This document shows positions 41,548 through 49,598 of a stretch of DNA of 64,000 nucleotides, in pieces. The notes under the pieces are model-generated. The model had not been told where the DNA came from. It did not search any database and saw nothing but the letters and a program-made list of their open reading frames with translations. The first letter of the stretch is position 1. Every line of letters starts with the position of its first letter. Position numbers and translations under genes: made by a program. Where the stretch lies: positions 2,232,001-2,296,000 of the forward strand of contig CAWICN010000001.1 of assembly GCA_963834725.1 (NCBI GenBank), written 5' to 3'. This DNA comes from PALSA-693 sp963834725. GTDB lineage: Bacteria > Actinomycetota > Acidimicrobiia > Acidimicrobiales > Palsa-688.

Positions 41548-42779
41548 AGCGCCGCCCCCTCGAAGGGGTTCGGGTGGCCGACCTCACCATGATGTGGGCC
41601 GGACCCTATGCCACCAAGCTGCTGGCCGAGATGGGCGCCGAGGTCGTCAAGATCGAAGGCCCGAGGGCGTGGGACAACATCCGGACCCTGATCCCCCAGC
41701 CCGGGGTCGCCGACCCCTGGAACAGCGCGGTCTATTTCAACGAATACAACCGGGACAAGAAGTCCGTCATTCTCGACCTCGCCGACGGGCGCGGCCGGGA
41801 CGCCTTCCTGCGACTGGTGCGCCACTGCGACGTTGTGATCGAGAACTACCGGGCCGATGTTCTCGAAAAGCTGGGCCTCGGCTATGACGAGCTGCGCCGC
41901 GCTCGCCCCGACGTGATCCTGGTGTCGATGGCCGCCTTCGGCAAGTCAGGGGCCGACCAGGACCTCGTGGGTTTCGGCCCGGTCATCGAGTTGATGAGCA
42001 GCCTGGTATCGCTCACGGGCTACGAAGGTGAGGCCGAGCCATTCAAGACCGGCATCTCCTATGGCGATCCCGTAGGGGGGCTCCAGGCGGCCGCTGCAGT
42101 GTCCCTGGCCCTCCTGCGCCGGCACCGGACCGGGAAGGGCACCTACGTAGACCTGGCGCAGCGGGAGGGGGCCGCCGTGCTCGCAGGGGAGGCATTCGTG
42201 CGAGCCTCGCTGCACGGCGAGCAAGAGCCGCCGCATCTGGGCAACCGCAGCGCGCGTTGGGCGCCGCAAGGCGCCTATCGGTGCCGTGGGGAGGACCAGT
42301 GGCTGGTGGTCGCCGTGACCGACGACCGCGAGTGGCAGGCCGTCGCCGCCATCATCGGCCGGGATGATCTGGCCGGTCTGATCCTCGAGGAGCGCCGCAG
42401 CCGGCATGACGACATCGACGATGCCTTGAGCGCCTGGACCTCCGGCCGCGATCCGCAAGACGCCATGGAGATCCTCCAGGAGGCCGGGGTGCCCGCGGGC
42501 AGGATCCTCGACAGCAGCCAGGTCCACGACGACCCCCAGCTCCTGCGCCGAGGGTTCTGGGTTTACCTGCCGAACCCGAAGATGCAGCGCTACAAGCAGG
42601 CCAACGTCAGCTGGCGGCTGGTGGAGTGCAACCCGGTCCTTCAGCGGCACGCGCCGTTTTTCGGCGAGCACACCCGCGAGATCCTGACGAGCGTCGCCGG
42701 GCTCAGCGACGCCGAGGTCGACATCCTCTACGCCGCGGGGATCTCCGCGGACGAACCCACCAACCCGGGCCTCGGCTAG
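41544..42779 (+). CDS. CaiB/BaiF CoA-transferase, canonical-Asp partner of pair 3
   Basis: Family III CoA-transferase, 411 residues, GTG start overlapping the previous stop. It has MMWAGPYATKLLAEMGAEVVKIE and DPWNSAVYFNEYNRDKK. The Asp nucleophile is in SYGDPVGGLQA before RTGKG, and APQGAYRCRGEDQWLVV is also present. These are the same markers as in 17119 and 36260. Its end converges on thiolase-derived sequence on the minus strand. Confidence 0.92.
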   Translation: MKRRPLEGVRVADLTMMWAGPYATKLLAEMGAEVVKIEGPRAWDNIRTLIPQPGVADPWNSAVYFNEYNRDKKSVILDLADGRGRDAFLRLVRHCDVVIENYRADVLEKLGLGYDELRRARPDVILVSMAAFGKSGADQDLVGFGPVIELMSSLVSLTGYEGEAEPFKTGISYGDPVGGLQAAAAVSLALLRRHRTGKGTYVDLAQREGAAVLAGEAFVRASLHGEQEPPHLGNRSARWAPQGAYRCRGEDQWLVVAVTDDREWQAVAAIIGRDDLAGLILEERRSRHDDIDDALSAWTSGRDPQDAMEILQEAGVPAGRILDSSQVHDDPQLLRRGFWVYLPNPKMQRYKQANVSWRLVECNPVLQRHAPFFGEHTREILTSVAGLSDAEVDILYAAGISADEPTNPGLG

Positions 42780-42794
42780 ACCGGCCGCCAACGA

Positions 42795-43101
42795 CACTCG
42801 ACTTCAGGCTGTCCAGGCTCACGACCAGCAAGGCGTGGTAGTCCAGCACTCCACCGTTGCCGCTGGGCAGAACCACGTCGTGCCGAGGCACCTGGCAGGT
42901 ACCGCCCTGGCCGCGGGCCTGGATGACCGCCTCGGAGAGTGGAGTCATCCCCCACAGGTAGAAGCTGGAGAGCTGGCCGCCACCAGTGTTGGTGGGCAGT
43001 GAGCCACCAGTGTTGGTGGGCAGTGAGCCACCCGGGCCGAGTGCGCCGCTCTCGGCCAGCCGACCGCCCTCCCCCTTTTCACAAAAGCCGTAGTCCTCCG
43101 C
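42795..43101 (-). pseudogene. C-terminal remnant of a lipid-transfer-type thiolase
   Basis: The minus strand reads AEDYGFCEKGEGGRLAESGA, then GGSLPTNTG twice, GGQLSSFYLWGM, SEAVIQARGQ, CQVPRHDVVLPSGNGGVLDY. This is the GGxLPxNTxGGxLSEAY...QVP...GNGG ending of thiolase/SCP-x-like enzymes. A 24-bp unit (42980-43003) is duplicated in tandem (43004-43027), doubling GSLPTNTG. No start, nucleophile region or clear stop remains; the frame runs into the CaiB 3' end. Confidence 0.8.
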
Positions 43102-43130
43102 GGGCTGCTGGTCTCAGGGTCTCGGGGGTT

Positions 43131-43611
43131 TCAGGCGGCGAGGAACGCCGGCCACACCTCCCGCAGGAACAGTTCCATGCCGGCGACCGGGCCGGACGCG
43201 CCGACCGACTCGTCGGTCCCGACGACGGTATGGATCTCCGCCACGCCGGCATCTCGGTAGGCGACCAGCTGCACCAGCTGATCGACAGTGCCCACCCTCG
43301 CGGCCCGCCGATGAGGGGCATCGAGCGACGGGTAGACCGAGGCATCCCTGGTGATCCGGGTCCCGACGAGCACCGAGGCGGGGATGTCGCCGGTGCGCCC
43401 CGCCTCACTGGCCATCGCCATGAGCCGGCTCTTGTGCTCGATCATCTCCTCCGGCAGCAGCATCAGCCCGTGCTAGCCGTCTCCGAACCGGACCGTTCGC
43501 CGCACGCCGGCACACTGTTGCCCCCAGCTCGTCGGCGACGTCGCACGCCCGGGCCATCCCGTCACGGGAGCTGCCGGCGCCGACGTGCGGCGCGAAGAAG
43601 CCGATCTTCAT
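43131..43611 (-). pseudogene. Luciferase-like (LLM) oxidoreductase pseudogene with internal deletion
   Basis: ATG 43611 gives MKIGFFAPHVGAGSSRDGMA and ACDVADELG, a normal F420/LLM N-terminus. The central about 130-190 codons are missing. The C-terminal part resumes in another frame as TVRFGDG, an in-frame TAG, then HGLMLLPEEMIEHKSRLMAM to a TGA at 43131. The TAG stands where TGG (Trp) is expected. Deletion plus nonsense makes it non-functional. It lies just upstream of the thiolase remnant on the same strand, so both may come from one decayed operon. Confidence 0.85.
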
Positions 43612-43618
43612 AGGGCGA

Positions 43619-44413
43619 TCAGGTCCCGGTCCACTGCGGCTTGCGCTTCTCCGCGAAAGCCTTCGGGCCCTCCCTGACGTCGTTGGAGTTGTACAGCTTC
43701 GCCATCCGCCCTGACGCGACGTCGTCGTCCATGGCGTCGTCGACCGACATGTTCATGCCCGCCAGCACACACTCCTTGGTGACCCGGACGCTGATCGGCG
43801 AACACTCGAAGATTCTCTCCGCCCAGGCCCGGGCGCAGTCGAGCAGAGCGGGGAGCGGGACGACCTCGTTGACCAGGCCCAGGCGTTGGGCCTCCTGGGC
43901 GTCGATCTGCGAGCCCGTGAGCATCAAACCCATCGCGATTTTGAGGGGGATGTGTCGCGGCAGCCGGTGCACACCTCCCGCACCGGCCACCAGGCCGACC
44001 CGGGGCTCAGGGAGGGCGAAGCGGGCGTTCTCTGACGCGACGACGATGTCACACGCCAGCGCCAGCTCGAACCCGCCTCCCATCGCGTAGCCGTTGACCG
44101 CGGCGATCATGGGCTTGGGGCAATCGAAGCCTTTGGTGATCCCCCCGAAGGACACCCGCCGGGTCTCCGCCCGGGACGAGCCGCGGGCCGCGCTGGCTGC
44201 GGTCGCTTTGAGGTCGTTGCCTGCCGAGAACGCCTTATCGCCCGCGCCGGTCAGGATCGCGGCCCAGGCGTCGTCGTCATCGCGAAACCGGGTGAACGCG
44301 TCGTACAGCTCGGCGCTGGTCTCCGGGTTGATGGCATTGAGCACCTCCGGCCGGTTGATGGTGACCAGGGCGAGGCGGTCTTCGCGCTCGTAGGTAATGT
44401 TCTCGTAGCTCAT
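43619..44413 (-). CDS. Enoyl-CoA hydratase (canonical crotonase)
   Basis: Crotonase-fold hydratase, 264 residues. Both catalytic Glu residues are present, in MGGGFELALACD and ALPEPRVGL. The oxyanion motif is KAFSAGNDL and the family ending is AFAEKRKPQWTG. Of the crotonases here it is the only one with the complete hydratase Glu pair, so it is the best candidate for true 2-enoyl-CoA hydration. It is followed by the LLM pseudogene and preceded by a G-rich repeat. The start is ATG 44413 (MSYENITYERE). Confidence 0.93.
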   Translation of the reverse strand: MSYENITYEREDRLALVTINRPEVLNAINPETSAELYDAFTRFRDDDDAWAAILTGAGDKAFSAGNDLKATAASAARGSSRAETRRVSFGGITKGFDCPKPMIAAVNGYAMGGGFELALACDIVVASENARFALPEPRVGLVAGAGGVHRLPRHIPLKIAMGLMLTGSQIDAQEAQRLGLVNEVVPLPALLDCARAWAERIFECSPISVRVTKECVLAGMNMSVDDAMDDDVASGRMAKLYNSNDVREGPKAFAEKRKPQWTGT

Positions 44414-44442
44414 GGCGGCCCCCCGGGAATCGGCGTCGAGTG

Positions 44443-44510
44443 GTGGGATGGTGGGATGGTGGGATGTGGGATGGTGGGATGTGGGATGGTGGGATGTGGG
44501 ATGGTGGGAT
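44443..44510 (+). repeat. GGGATG tandem repeats with quadruplex potential
   Basis: GTGGGATG octamers (44443-44460) lead into three copies of the 15-bp unit GGGATGTGGGATGGT at 44461, 44476 and 44491, then GGGAT. G3 runs recur every 6-8 bases, a strong G-quadruplex pattern. It lies about 30-100 bp upstream of the minus-strand ECH start, so it sits in that gene's 5' region. Confidence 0.88.
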
Positions 44511-44625
44511 CGCGGGAACGCGATGGCACGCCCGGATCGGCAGTATTGCTAGCCCCTTCACCCGCCGCCCGCAAGCCCTTGCCGATCGCGCCCGGCGAGG
44601 GCGAGGGAGCCGCGAACGCGAGCCG

Positions 44626-45600
44626 CTATGGCCTGACGCCGACCTTCGCGCCGATGGCGAGGCAGGCTTCGACGGCCCTCTCGCGATCGGCGGTCACTGA
44701 AAGCATGGGGGTGGTGATCCCGGCGTCGCGGTAGGCCTGCACCCCGGCACTGATCTTGTCGGTGTCGCCGACAAGGAGGAGCTGGTCGATCAGCTCCTCG
44801 GGGACCTCCTTGAGCGCCTGCTTGCGGTCGCCGGCGCGCCACGCGTCCCACATCGGCTGGAGCATGTCGCCCCGCCCCAGCCACCGATGGAACTCGGCGT
44901 ACACCGGGACATTGAGATAGGCGGTGATCTGCCGGCGGGCGAGCTCCCGCCCCCAGGTGATGTCATCGGTGGGGATCACGAAAATCCGGGCGACGATCTC
45001 GGCGTCGGGGTTGTGGTCGAGCACATACGGGGCGACCTTCTTGACGTCGTCGGGGGACAGCCAGTTGACGATGGCCCCGTCGCTTTCGCGCCCGGCGAGC
45101 TTGAGCATCCCGGGCCGGAGGGCCGCGACCAGGACCTTCGGCCGCCGCCCCGGCGGCGCGACGAGGCGGAACCCCCGGATCTCGAAGGTGTCGCCCGTGA
45201 AATCGACCTTGTCCCCCTGGAGCGCCTGGCGGAGGAAGCGCACCACGTCGCGCACCTTTTTGTAGGGCTCCACGAACGGCACGCCGTTCCATTGCTGCAC
45301 GATGACGTCACTCGATGACCCCACCCCCAGGAGCACGTCGTTGGTAGCCGCGCTGGCGAGCGATGCCGCGGACATGGCGATGAGGGCGGGACTCCGCGTG
45401 TAGGCGGGGACGATCGCTGTGCCCAGACGGTAGGAAGGATGGGTGGTGGCCGCTATCACCAGGGGCGTGAATGCGTCGGTGCCGTTGACCTCGGCACTCC
45501 ACAGGTCGGTGAAGCCGGCGCCCTCCAGCCGGTCGAGCAGGGCCGGCAGCGCCGACAGCTCGTCATTGGCGAGGGGGATGGTCACTCCGAGTCGGGCCAT
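44626..45600 (-). CDS. LLM-class F420-dependent oxidoreductase
   Basis: Luciferase-like oxidoreductase, 324 residues. ATG 45600 follows GGGAGGAG, preferred over an upstream start. It has MARLGVTIPLANDEL, WSAEVNGTDAFTPLV, GTAIVPAYTRSPALIAM and GVGSSSDVIVQQWNGV, the pattern of mycobacterial/Frankia F420-dependent enzymes. The C-terminal ITTPMLSVTADRERAVEACL is also typical. The reaction may be a hydroxyl/ketone or double-bond redox step; the substrate is not known. Same strand as the SDR and ACAD upstream, so a minus-strand catabolic unit is likely. Confidence 0.9.
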   Translation of the reverse strand: MARLGVTIPLANDELSALPALLDRLEGAGFTDLWSAEVNGTDAFTPLVIAATTHPSYRLGTAIVPAYTRSPALIAMSAASLASAATNDVLLGVGSSSDVIVQQWNGVPFVEPYKKVRDVVRFLRQALQGDKVDFTGDTFEIRGFRLVAPPGRRPKVLVAALRPGMLKLAGRESDGAIVNWLSPDDVKKVAPYVLDHNPDAEIVARIFVIPTDDITWGRELARRQITAYLNVPVYAEFHRWLGRGDMLQPMWDAWRAGDRKQALKEVPEELIDQLLLVGDTDKISAGVQAYRDAGITTPMLSVTADRERAVEACLAIGAKVGVRP

Positions 45601-45794
45601 CGGTTGGGCTCCTCCCTGTGAGATCGTTCCCGCCGACAAACAGGATGCCGGGCGGCCATCGAACGGTGGATATCGAGCGTCGGACATCGGCTGGTGGTAC
45701 GCAACGAAACTATCCCCTTAAACCTGGAGATGGCGGCGCCTTGCTCGTCCCAGAACAGCGAAGCGGGATCTCGGGGTAGTACACCGCCATCGTC

Positions 45795-46604
45795 TCAGTA
45801 GCGACGGAAGTGTTCGATCTGCTCCTCGGTCATCCCCCAGAGGGAGCGAATGGTCGCCCCGCCGTCGACCACCAGGATCTGACCGGTGATACGCGCCGCG
45901 AGATCCGAGGAGAGGAACAACACCGCGTTGGCGATGTCCCGCGACCGGGGCGCCGCCAACGGGTTGATGCCATTGACCGCGTACTCCCCTTCAGGCTGGT
46001 CCTCGTTGCCGCTCCCGACGTTGCCGGGGGCGACCGCGTTGACCCGGATCCCGTGCCGGCCGAGCTCGTCGGCGAAGGTCCTGGTCAATGAGATCACCCC
46101 GGCCTTCGCGGCCCCGTAGGCGGCATGGAAGGCGGCGGCGGCGATCCCGTCGACCGAGGCGATAGCCACCAGGGCGCCACCTGTCCCCTGCTGGATCATG
46201 TGCCGGGACACCGCCCGGTAGAGGTAAAAGACCTGGGTCAGGTTGTTGTCGATCGTCCAGGCCCAGTGCTGGTCGTCGGTGTCGTGGGCCTTGCCCCACA
46301 GGGCCCGCCCGATGATGTCGACCGCAACGTCTACGCCGCCGAGGCCGGCGACCGCCTCGTCCACTGCCCGCTGCGCCTGGGCCGGGTCGGTCATGTCCGC
46401 CACGACGGGGAAGGCTTTCCCGCCGGCGGCTTCGACCTCCGTCACGATCGCGGCGGCGCGCCCCTCGTCGATATCGACACACGCCACCGTCGCCCCCGCC
46501 TCGGCCAGACGCAGCGTGCTGCGACGCCCATGGCCGGCGCGTTCGGGAATGTAGCCGGCGCCCGACACCAGGGCGCGCTTGCCGTCGAGGCCGAGGTCGA
46601 TCAT
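45795..46604 (-). CDS. SDR family oxidoreductase
   Basis: Short-chain dehydrogenase, 269 residues. The cofactor loop is unusual, with an insertion: SGAGYIPERAGHGRRSTLRL. Asp in CVDIDEGRA suggests NAD preference. Ser is in IASVDG and Tyr-Lys in AAYGAAKAGV. The ending is ITGQILVVDGGATI, plus an extra WGMTEEQIEHFRRY tail. It lies 16 bp downstream of the acyl-CoA dehydrogenase, in the same operon, fitting oxidation of a hydroxyacyl-CoA formed after dehydrogenation. Confidence 0.9.
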   Translation of the reverse strand: MIDLGLDGKRALVSGAGYIPERAGHGRRSTLRLAEAGATVACVDIDEGRAAAIVTEVEAAGGKAFPVVADMTDPAQAQRAVDEAVAGLGGVDVAVDIIGRALWGKAHDTDDQHWAWTIDNNLTQVFYLYRAVSRHMIQQGTGGALVAIASVDGIAAAAFHAAYGAAKAGVISLTRTFADELGRHGIRVNAVAPGNVGSGNEDQPEGEYAVNGINPLAAPRSRDIANAVLFLSSDLAARITGQILVVDGGATIRSLWGMTEEQIEHFRRY

Positions 46605-46620
46605 CGCTCGATCCCGGCCG

Positions 46621-47913
46621 TTACTTCTTGGCCGTCACCGCCTCGGAGCTGACGCCTTTAGGCCGGTCCATGAAACCGAACAGGTAACCGGCCACCCGGC
46701 GCATCTGCAGCTCCTCGGAGCCCTCGGTGATCCGGTAGCGGCGGTGGTGGCGATAGATGTGCTCGAAGGGCTTGTGCCGGGAGTAGCCCAGGCCACCGTG
46801 GACCTGCATGGCCCGGTCGGCCGCCTCGCAGCAAAGGCGATTGGCCCAGTAGTTGCACATCGAGACCTTGTCCGACGCTGCGAATTCGCCGTAGGTGTCA
46901 ATCTCCCATGAGGTCTTGTGGATCAGGGCGCGCAGCATCTCGCACTGGGTCTGCAGTTCGACCAAGGGAAACTGGATGGCCTGGTTGGTGGCCAACGCCT
47001 TGCCGAAGGGGCGCCGTTCGCGTGCGTATTTCACGGCTTCATCAATGCAGAACTGGGCGGCGCCGAGGCTGGAGGCGGCCTGTCGAATCCGGTTTTCGTT
47101 GACGAAGCTCTGCATCACCGAAAGGGAGGTGTCCAACCCGCCGAAGATCGTGTTTTTGTGGACTCTCACGTTGGTGAGGGAGATCGTGGCGTGATCGGTC
47201 GGCATGTTGAAGGTCCAGAGGAACTGCTCGACCTTGAACCCGGGCGTGTTGGTCGGGACGATGAACGCGGTTATCCCTGTGGGTTGACCAGGCTCCCCGC
47301 TCGTCCGGGCGAAGATGAGGTCGTGAGTCGCGGCGTGCAGACCGGTGTTCCAGGTCTTGTTGCCATTGATGACCCACTCATCCCCGTCCCGATAGGCGTT
47401 GGTTTCCATGTACGTTGCGTCGGTCCCGTGGTTGAGCTCGGTGATACCAAAAGCGAATCCGCCCCGCATCTCGGCCATTTTTGGCAACCACTCGGCTTTC
47501 TGCTCTTCGGTGCCGTACTTTCCCATGAGCTGCAAACCGAGGCTGTTTCCGACGATGGTGTGCTCGGTCTGCAGGTCACAGTGCAGGCCCAGTCCCTTTC
47601 GCGCCAAATGCTCGCGGATGATCGCCATGCCGAGATTGCTGCCCTCCTGGCCGCCGTACTCCCTGGGCCACGAGTACCGGTAGAGCCCGGCGGCATCAGC
47701 CCGCCTCCGGGCCTCGGCCATCAGCAGCTCCCACTCCCGATTCGGAAGGCCGCCCCGCTCCCAGTCGGTCCGCGAGTCTTCCCGGCGGTAGTCCAGAAAA
47801 CGAATATTGTCGTTTTCCTGCTCGAGTGGCTTGATCTCCGCCTCGATGAAATCGTCGATCTTCTCGAGAAATTCCCGGATGTCCTTGGGGATTTCGAAGT
47901 CCACTGTGTTCAC
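46621..47913 (-). CDS. Acyl-CoA dehydrogenase
   Basis: FAD-dependent acyl-CoA dehydrogenase, 430 residues. It has AFGITELNHGTDATYMETNA, INGNKTWNTGLHAATHDL and ERRPFGKALATNQAIQFPL. The catalytic Glu is in RITEGSEELQMRRVAG, and VHGGLGYSRHKPFEH is present. This is a conventional FadE, unlike the two ACAD10/11-type enzymes. It is the first gene of the minus-strand unit 47913 to 43619. Its promoter lies in a 258-bp gap carrying two palindromic operators, shared with the divergent VOC gene. Confidence 0.93.
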   Translation of the reverse strand: MNTVDFEIPKDIREFLEKIDDFIEAEIKPLEQENDNIRFLDYRREDSRTDWERGGLPNREWELLMAEARRRADAAGLYRYSWPREYGGQEGSNLGMAIIREHLARKGLGLHCDLQTEHTIVGNSLGLQLMGKYGTEEQKAEWLPKMAEMRGGFAFGITELNHGTDATYMETNAYRDGDEWVINGNKTWNTGLHAATHDLIFARTSGEPGQPTGITAFIVPTNTPGFKVEQFLWTFNMPTDHATISLTNVRVHKNTIFGGLDTSLSVMQSFVNENRIRQAASSLGAAQFCIDEAVKYARERRPFGKALATNQAIQFPLVELQTQCEMLRALIHKTSWEIDTYGEFAASDKVSMCNYWANRLCCEAADRAMQVHGGLGYSRHKPFEHIYRHHRRYRITEGSEELQMRRVAGYLFGFMDRPKGVSSEAVTAKK

Positions 47914-48032
47914 CTCTCGTGATTGGCATTGCTCAGCGCGAGTCCGGCTACGCCAGCGCGGCCAAGCTTAACGACCGTCCAGTCCGAAGACAAGCGGCGC
48001 CCAGCCCGCCCGGGCCGCACCCGGTACTTCGA

Positions 48033-48147
48033 ATCTCAACGACGTTGATGACCGAGTAAGTTGATGACCGGACCCCTGCAGGGAGGCGCGCTGCGCCCTG
48101 GACCGCTCGGGAGTCTTCATGAGAAAGACCATCAATGTCGTTGAGAT
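48033..48147. promoter_or_regulatory. Pair of inverted operator-like sites between ACAD and VOC genes
   Basis: ATCTCAACGACGTTGATG (48033-48050) and CATCAATGTCGTTGAGAT (48130-48147) are inverted copies with one mismatch. Each contains an inner palindrome (TCAACGACGTTGA and TCAATGTCGTTGA). Their centres are 96 bp apart, about nine helical turns, consistent with looping. A direct repeat GTTGATGACCG lies near 48044 and 48060. Confidence 0.7.
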
Positions 48148-48171
48148 CTGAAGCACCCGGGGAGGTAGCAG

Positions 48172-48600
48172 ATGGTGGATGTGGAGTCGGAACCGCCGGT
48201 CGAGCCGGCGGGAGCACTGGCGGCTGTCGGGATCGTGGTCCAGGATCTCGACCGGGCCCTCGGCTTCTACACCGATGTTGTGGGCCTGAAGGAAGTCCAG
48301 CGGGTCGACGTACCCGACATGAGCCTGGTCGAAGCGATACTGCAGTTCCCCGGCCCGCCCGGCCCTGCAGTGGTCCTGATGCATTTCTCCGACGGCGCCG
48401 ACCACTCGTATGTGGACGTCGGCGGCAAGCTGGTTTTCCGCGTCGACGACGTCGTCCGGCTGGTTGAGGTCGTCAGAGCGGCGGGTGGAGAGGTGACGAG
48501 AGAGCCAAGCGAGTACCCCGGCTTCGGATTGATCGGCATGGTCAAGGACGTGGACGGGTATACGATCGAACTGGTTCAGGCTCAGGACCCGGCCGACTGA
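48172..48600 (+). CDS. VOC (glyoxalase/dioxygenase fold) family protein
   Basis: Single VOC domain with two beta-alpha-beta modules, 142 residues. It has AAVGIVVQDLDRALGFYTDV and DVDGYTIELVQ. The late Glu metal ligand is present, but the first ligand position (usually His) is not, so a metal-dependent lyase or epimerase role is uncertain. ATG 48172, with GGGAGG upstream. It is divergent from the ACAD and sits next to the operator pair, so the two are probably co-regulated. A methylmalonyl-CoA-epimerase-like role is possible but unproven. Confidence 0.8.
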   Translation: MVDVESEPPVEPAGALAAVGIVVQDLDRALGFYTDVVGLKEVQRVDVPDMSLVEAILQFPGPPGPAVVLMHFSDGADHSYVDVGGKLVFRVDDVVRLVEVVRAAGGEVTREPSEYPGFGLIGMVKDVDGYTIELVQAQDPAD

Positions 48601-48772
48601 CCGGACTGCGCCAGAGCGACCTGAGTCACATTGGCCGATGGGCTCGATGGGCTCGATGTCGCTCGGTTTGGGCCGGGACTGAACCGCCAGCCGTTCCGGA
48701 GCAGGCCGCCCCGACTAAGCCGTCCGGGGCCATCTCGTCCCTGGTCTCGTACGACGCCGCCGGCTTTGCCAG

Positions 48773-49549
48773 TCACCGGCCCACGAAGTGGGGCTCCCGT
48801 TTCTCGAGGAACGAGGCAACGCCTTCACGGTGGTCCTCGGTCTGAAACAGCTCGCCCAGGCTGGCACTCACCCATCGGCCGAGGTCCTCCCAGTCAGGAT
48901 CGAGCGCCCGCCGCAGACCCTGCTTGAGCCGCTGCACCGCCAGAGGAGGATTGGCCGCGATCTCCTTGGCCAGCGCTACCGCCGTCGGCATCAGGTCCTC
49001 GTGCGGAACGACCCTGGATACCAGCCGGAGCTCCCTGGCTGTGGTGGCGTCGATGATCCGGCCGGTGAAGAGAAGCTCCGCCGCCGCCTCCCTGCCCACC
49101 AACAGGGCCAGCCGGCCGATGCCTGGTACATCGGTGCAGAGACCTCGCTTTACGAACAGCTCGCCGAACCTGGCTCTCTCCGAGGCGACCCTGATATCGG
49201 CCATCACGGACAGCTCCATCCCCCAGCCGACGGCGGCACCGTTGACCGCCGCGATGACCGGAACATCCGTGCCGAGCAGGGCGCCGGCGGCGGGCGTCAG
49301 GCGGGGTTCCGCTCGCTGCCCTGTGGTAGCCCGATTGCCGGCCTGGACCATGACCAGCTTCACGTCGTCACCGGAACAGAAGGCCGGATCCTCGCCGGTG
49401 ACCACCAGGCAGCGGGCGCTCGTGGTCCGCACCGCATCTTCCAGTTCGGCGTACGTGGTATGCGTCAGCGCGTTACGTGCTTCCGGCCGGTTCAGTGTGA
49501 TAATTCCAACGTTCCCGTCGACCTCGTAGCGGATCTCTGAATAGGTCAT
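48773..49549 (-). CDS. Enoyl-CoA hydratase/isomerase family protein
   Basis: Crotonase-fold protein, 258 residues. It has NRPEARNALT, GEDPAFCSGDDV and AVGWGMELSVMAD, with the first Glu present. Next comes GELFVKRGLCTDVPGIGRL, with Asp in place of the second Glu. The ending is ASFLEKREPHFVGR. A hydratase or isomerase cannot be separated by sequence alone. It is divergent from the TetR at 49599. The 49-bp gap contains a TAGCGTTCGCTA palindrome, so it is probably repressed by that TetR. Confidence 0.9.
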   Translation of the reverse strand: MTYSEIRYEVDGNVGIITLNRPEARNALTHTTYAELEDAVRTTSARCLVVTGEDPAFCSGDDVKLVMVQAGNRATTGQRAEPRLTPAAGALLGTDVPVIAAVNGAAVGWGMELSVMADIRVASERARFGELFVKRGLCTDVPGIGRLALLVGREAAAELLFTGRIIDATTARELRLVSRVVPHEDLMPTAVALAKEIAANPPLAVQRLKQGLRRALDPDWEDLGRWVSASLGELFQTEDHREGVASFLEKREPHFVGR

Positions 49550-49559
49550 GCGCTTATCT

Positions 49560-49571
49560 TAGCGTTCGCTA
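49560..49571. promoter_or_regulatory. Operator-like palindrome between ECH and tetR
   Basis: TAGCGTTCGCTA, embedded in CTTAGCGTTCGCTAGG, is a perfect 12-bp palindrome in the divergent gap between the ECH (start 49549) and the TetR (start 49599). A matching sequence, CTTAGCGAACGTCC, is at 50805 upstream of the next ACAD. Confidence 0.65.
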
Positions 49572-49598
49572 GGTACGGAGCCACCTAGACTGGGCGGT

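Noticed and set aside
44443..44510. CRISPR array
   Set aside because: Units are contiguous 8-15 bp repeats without spacers, and no cas gene is present.
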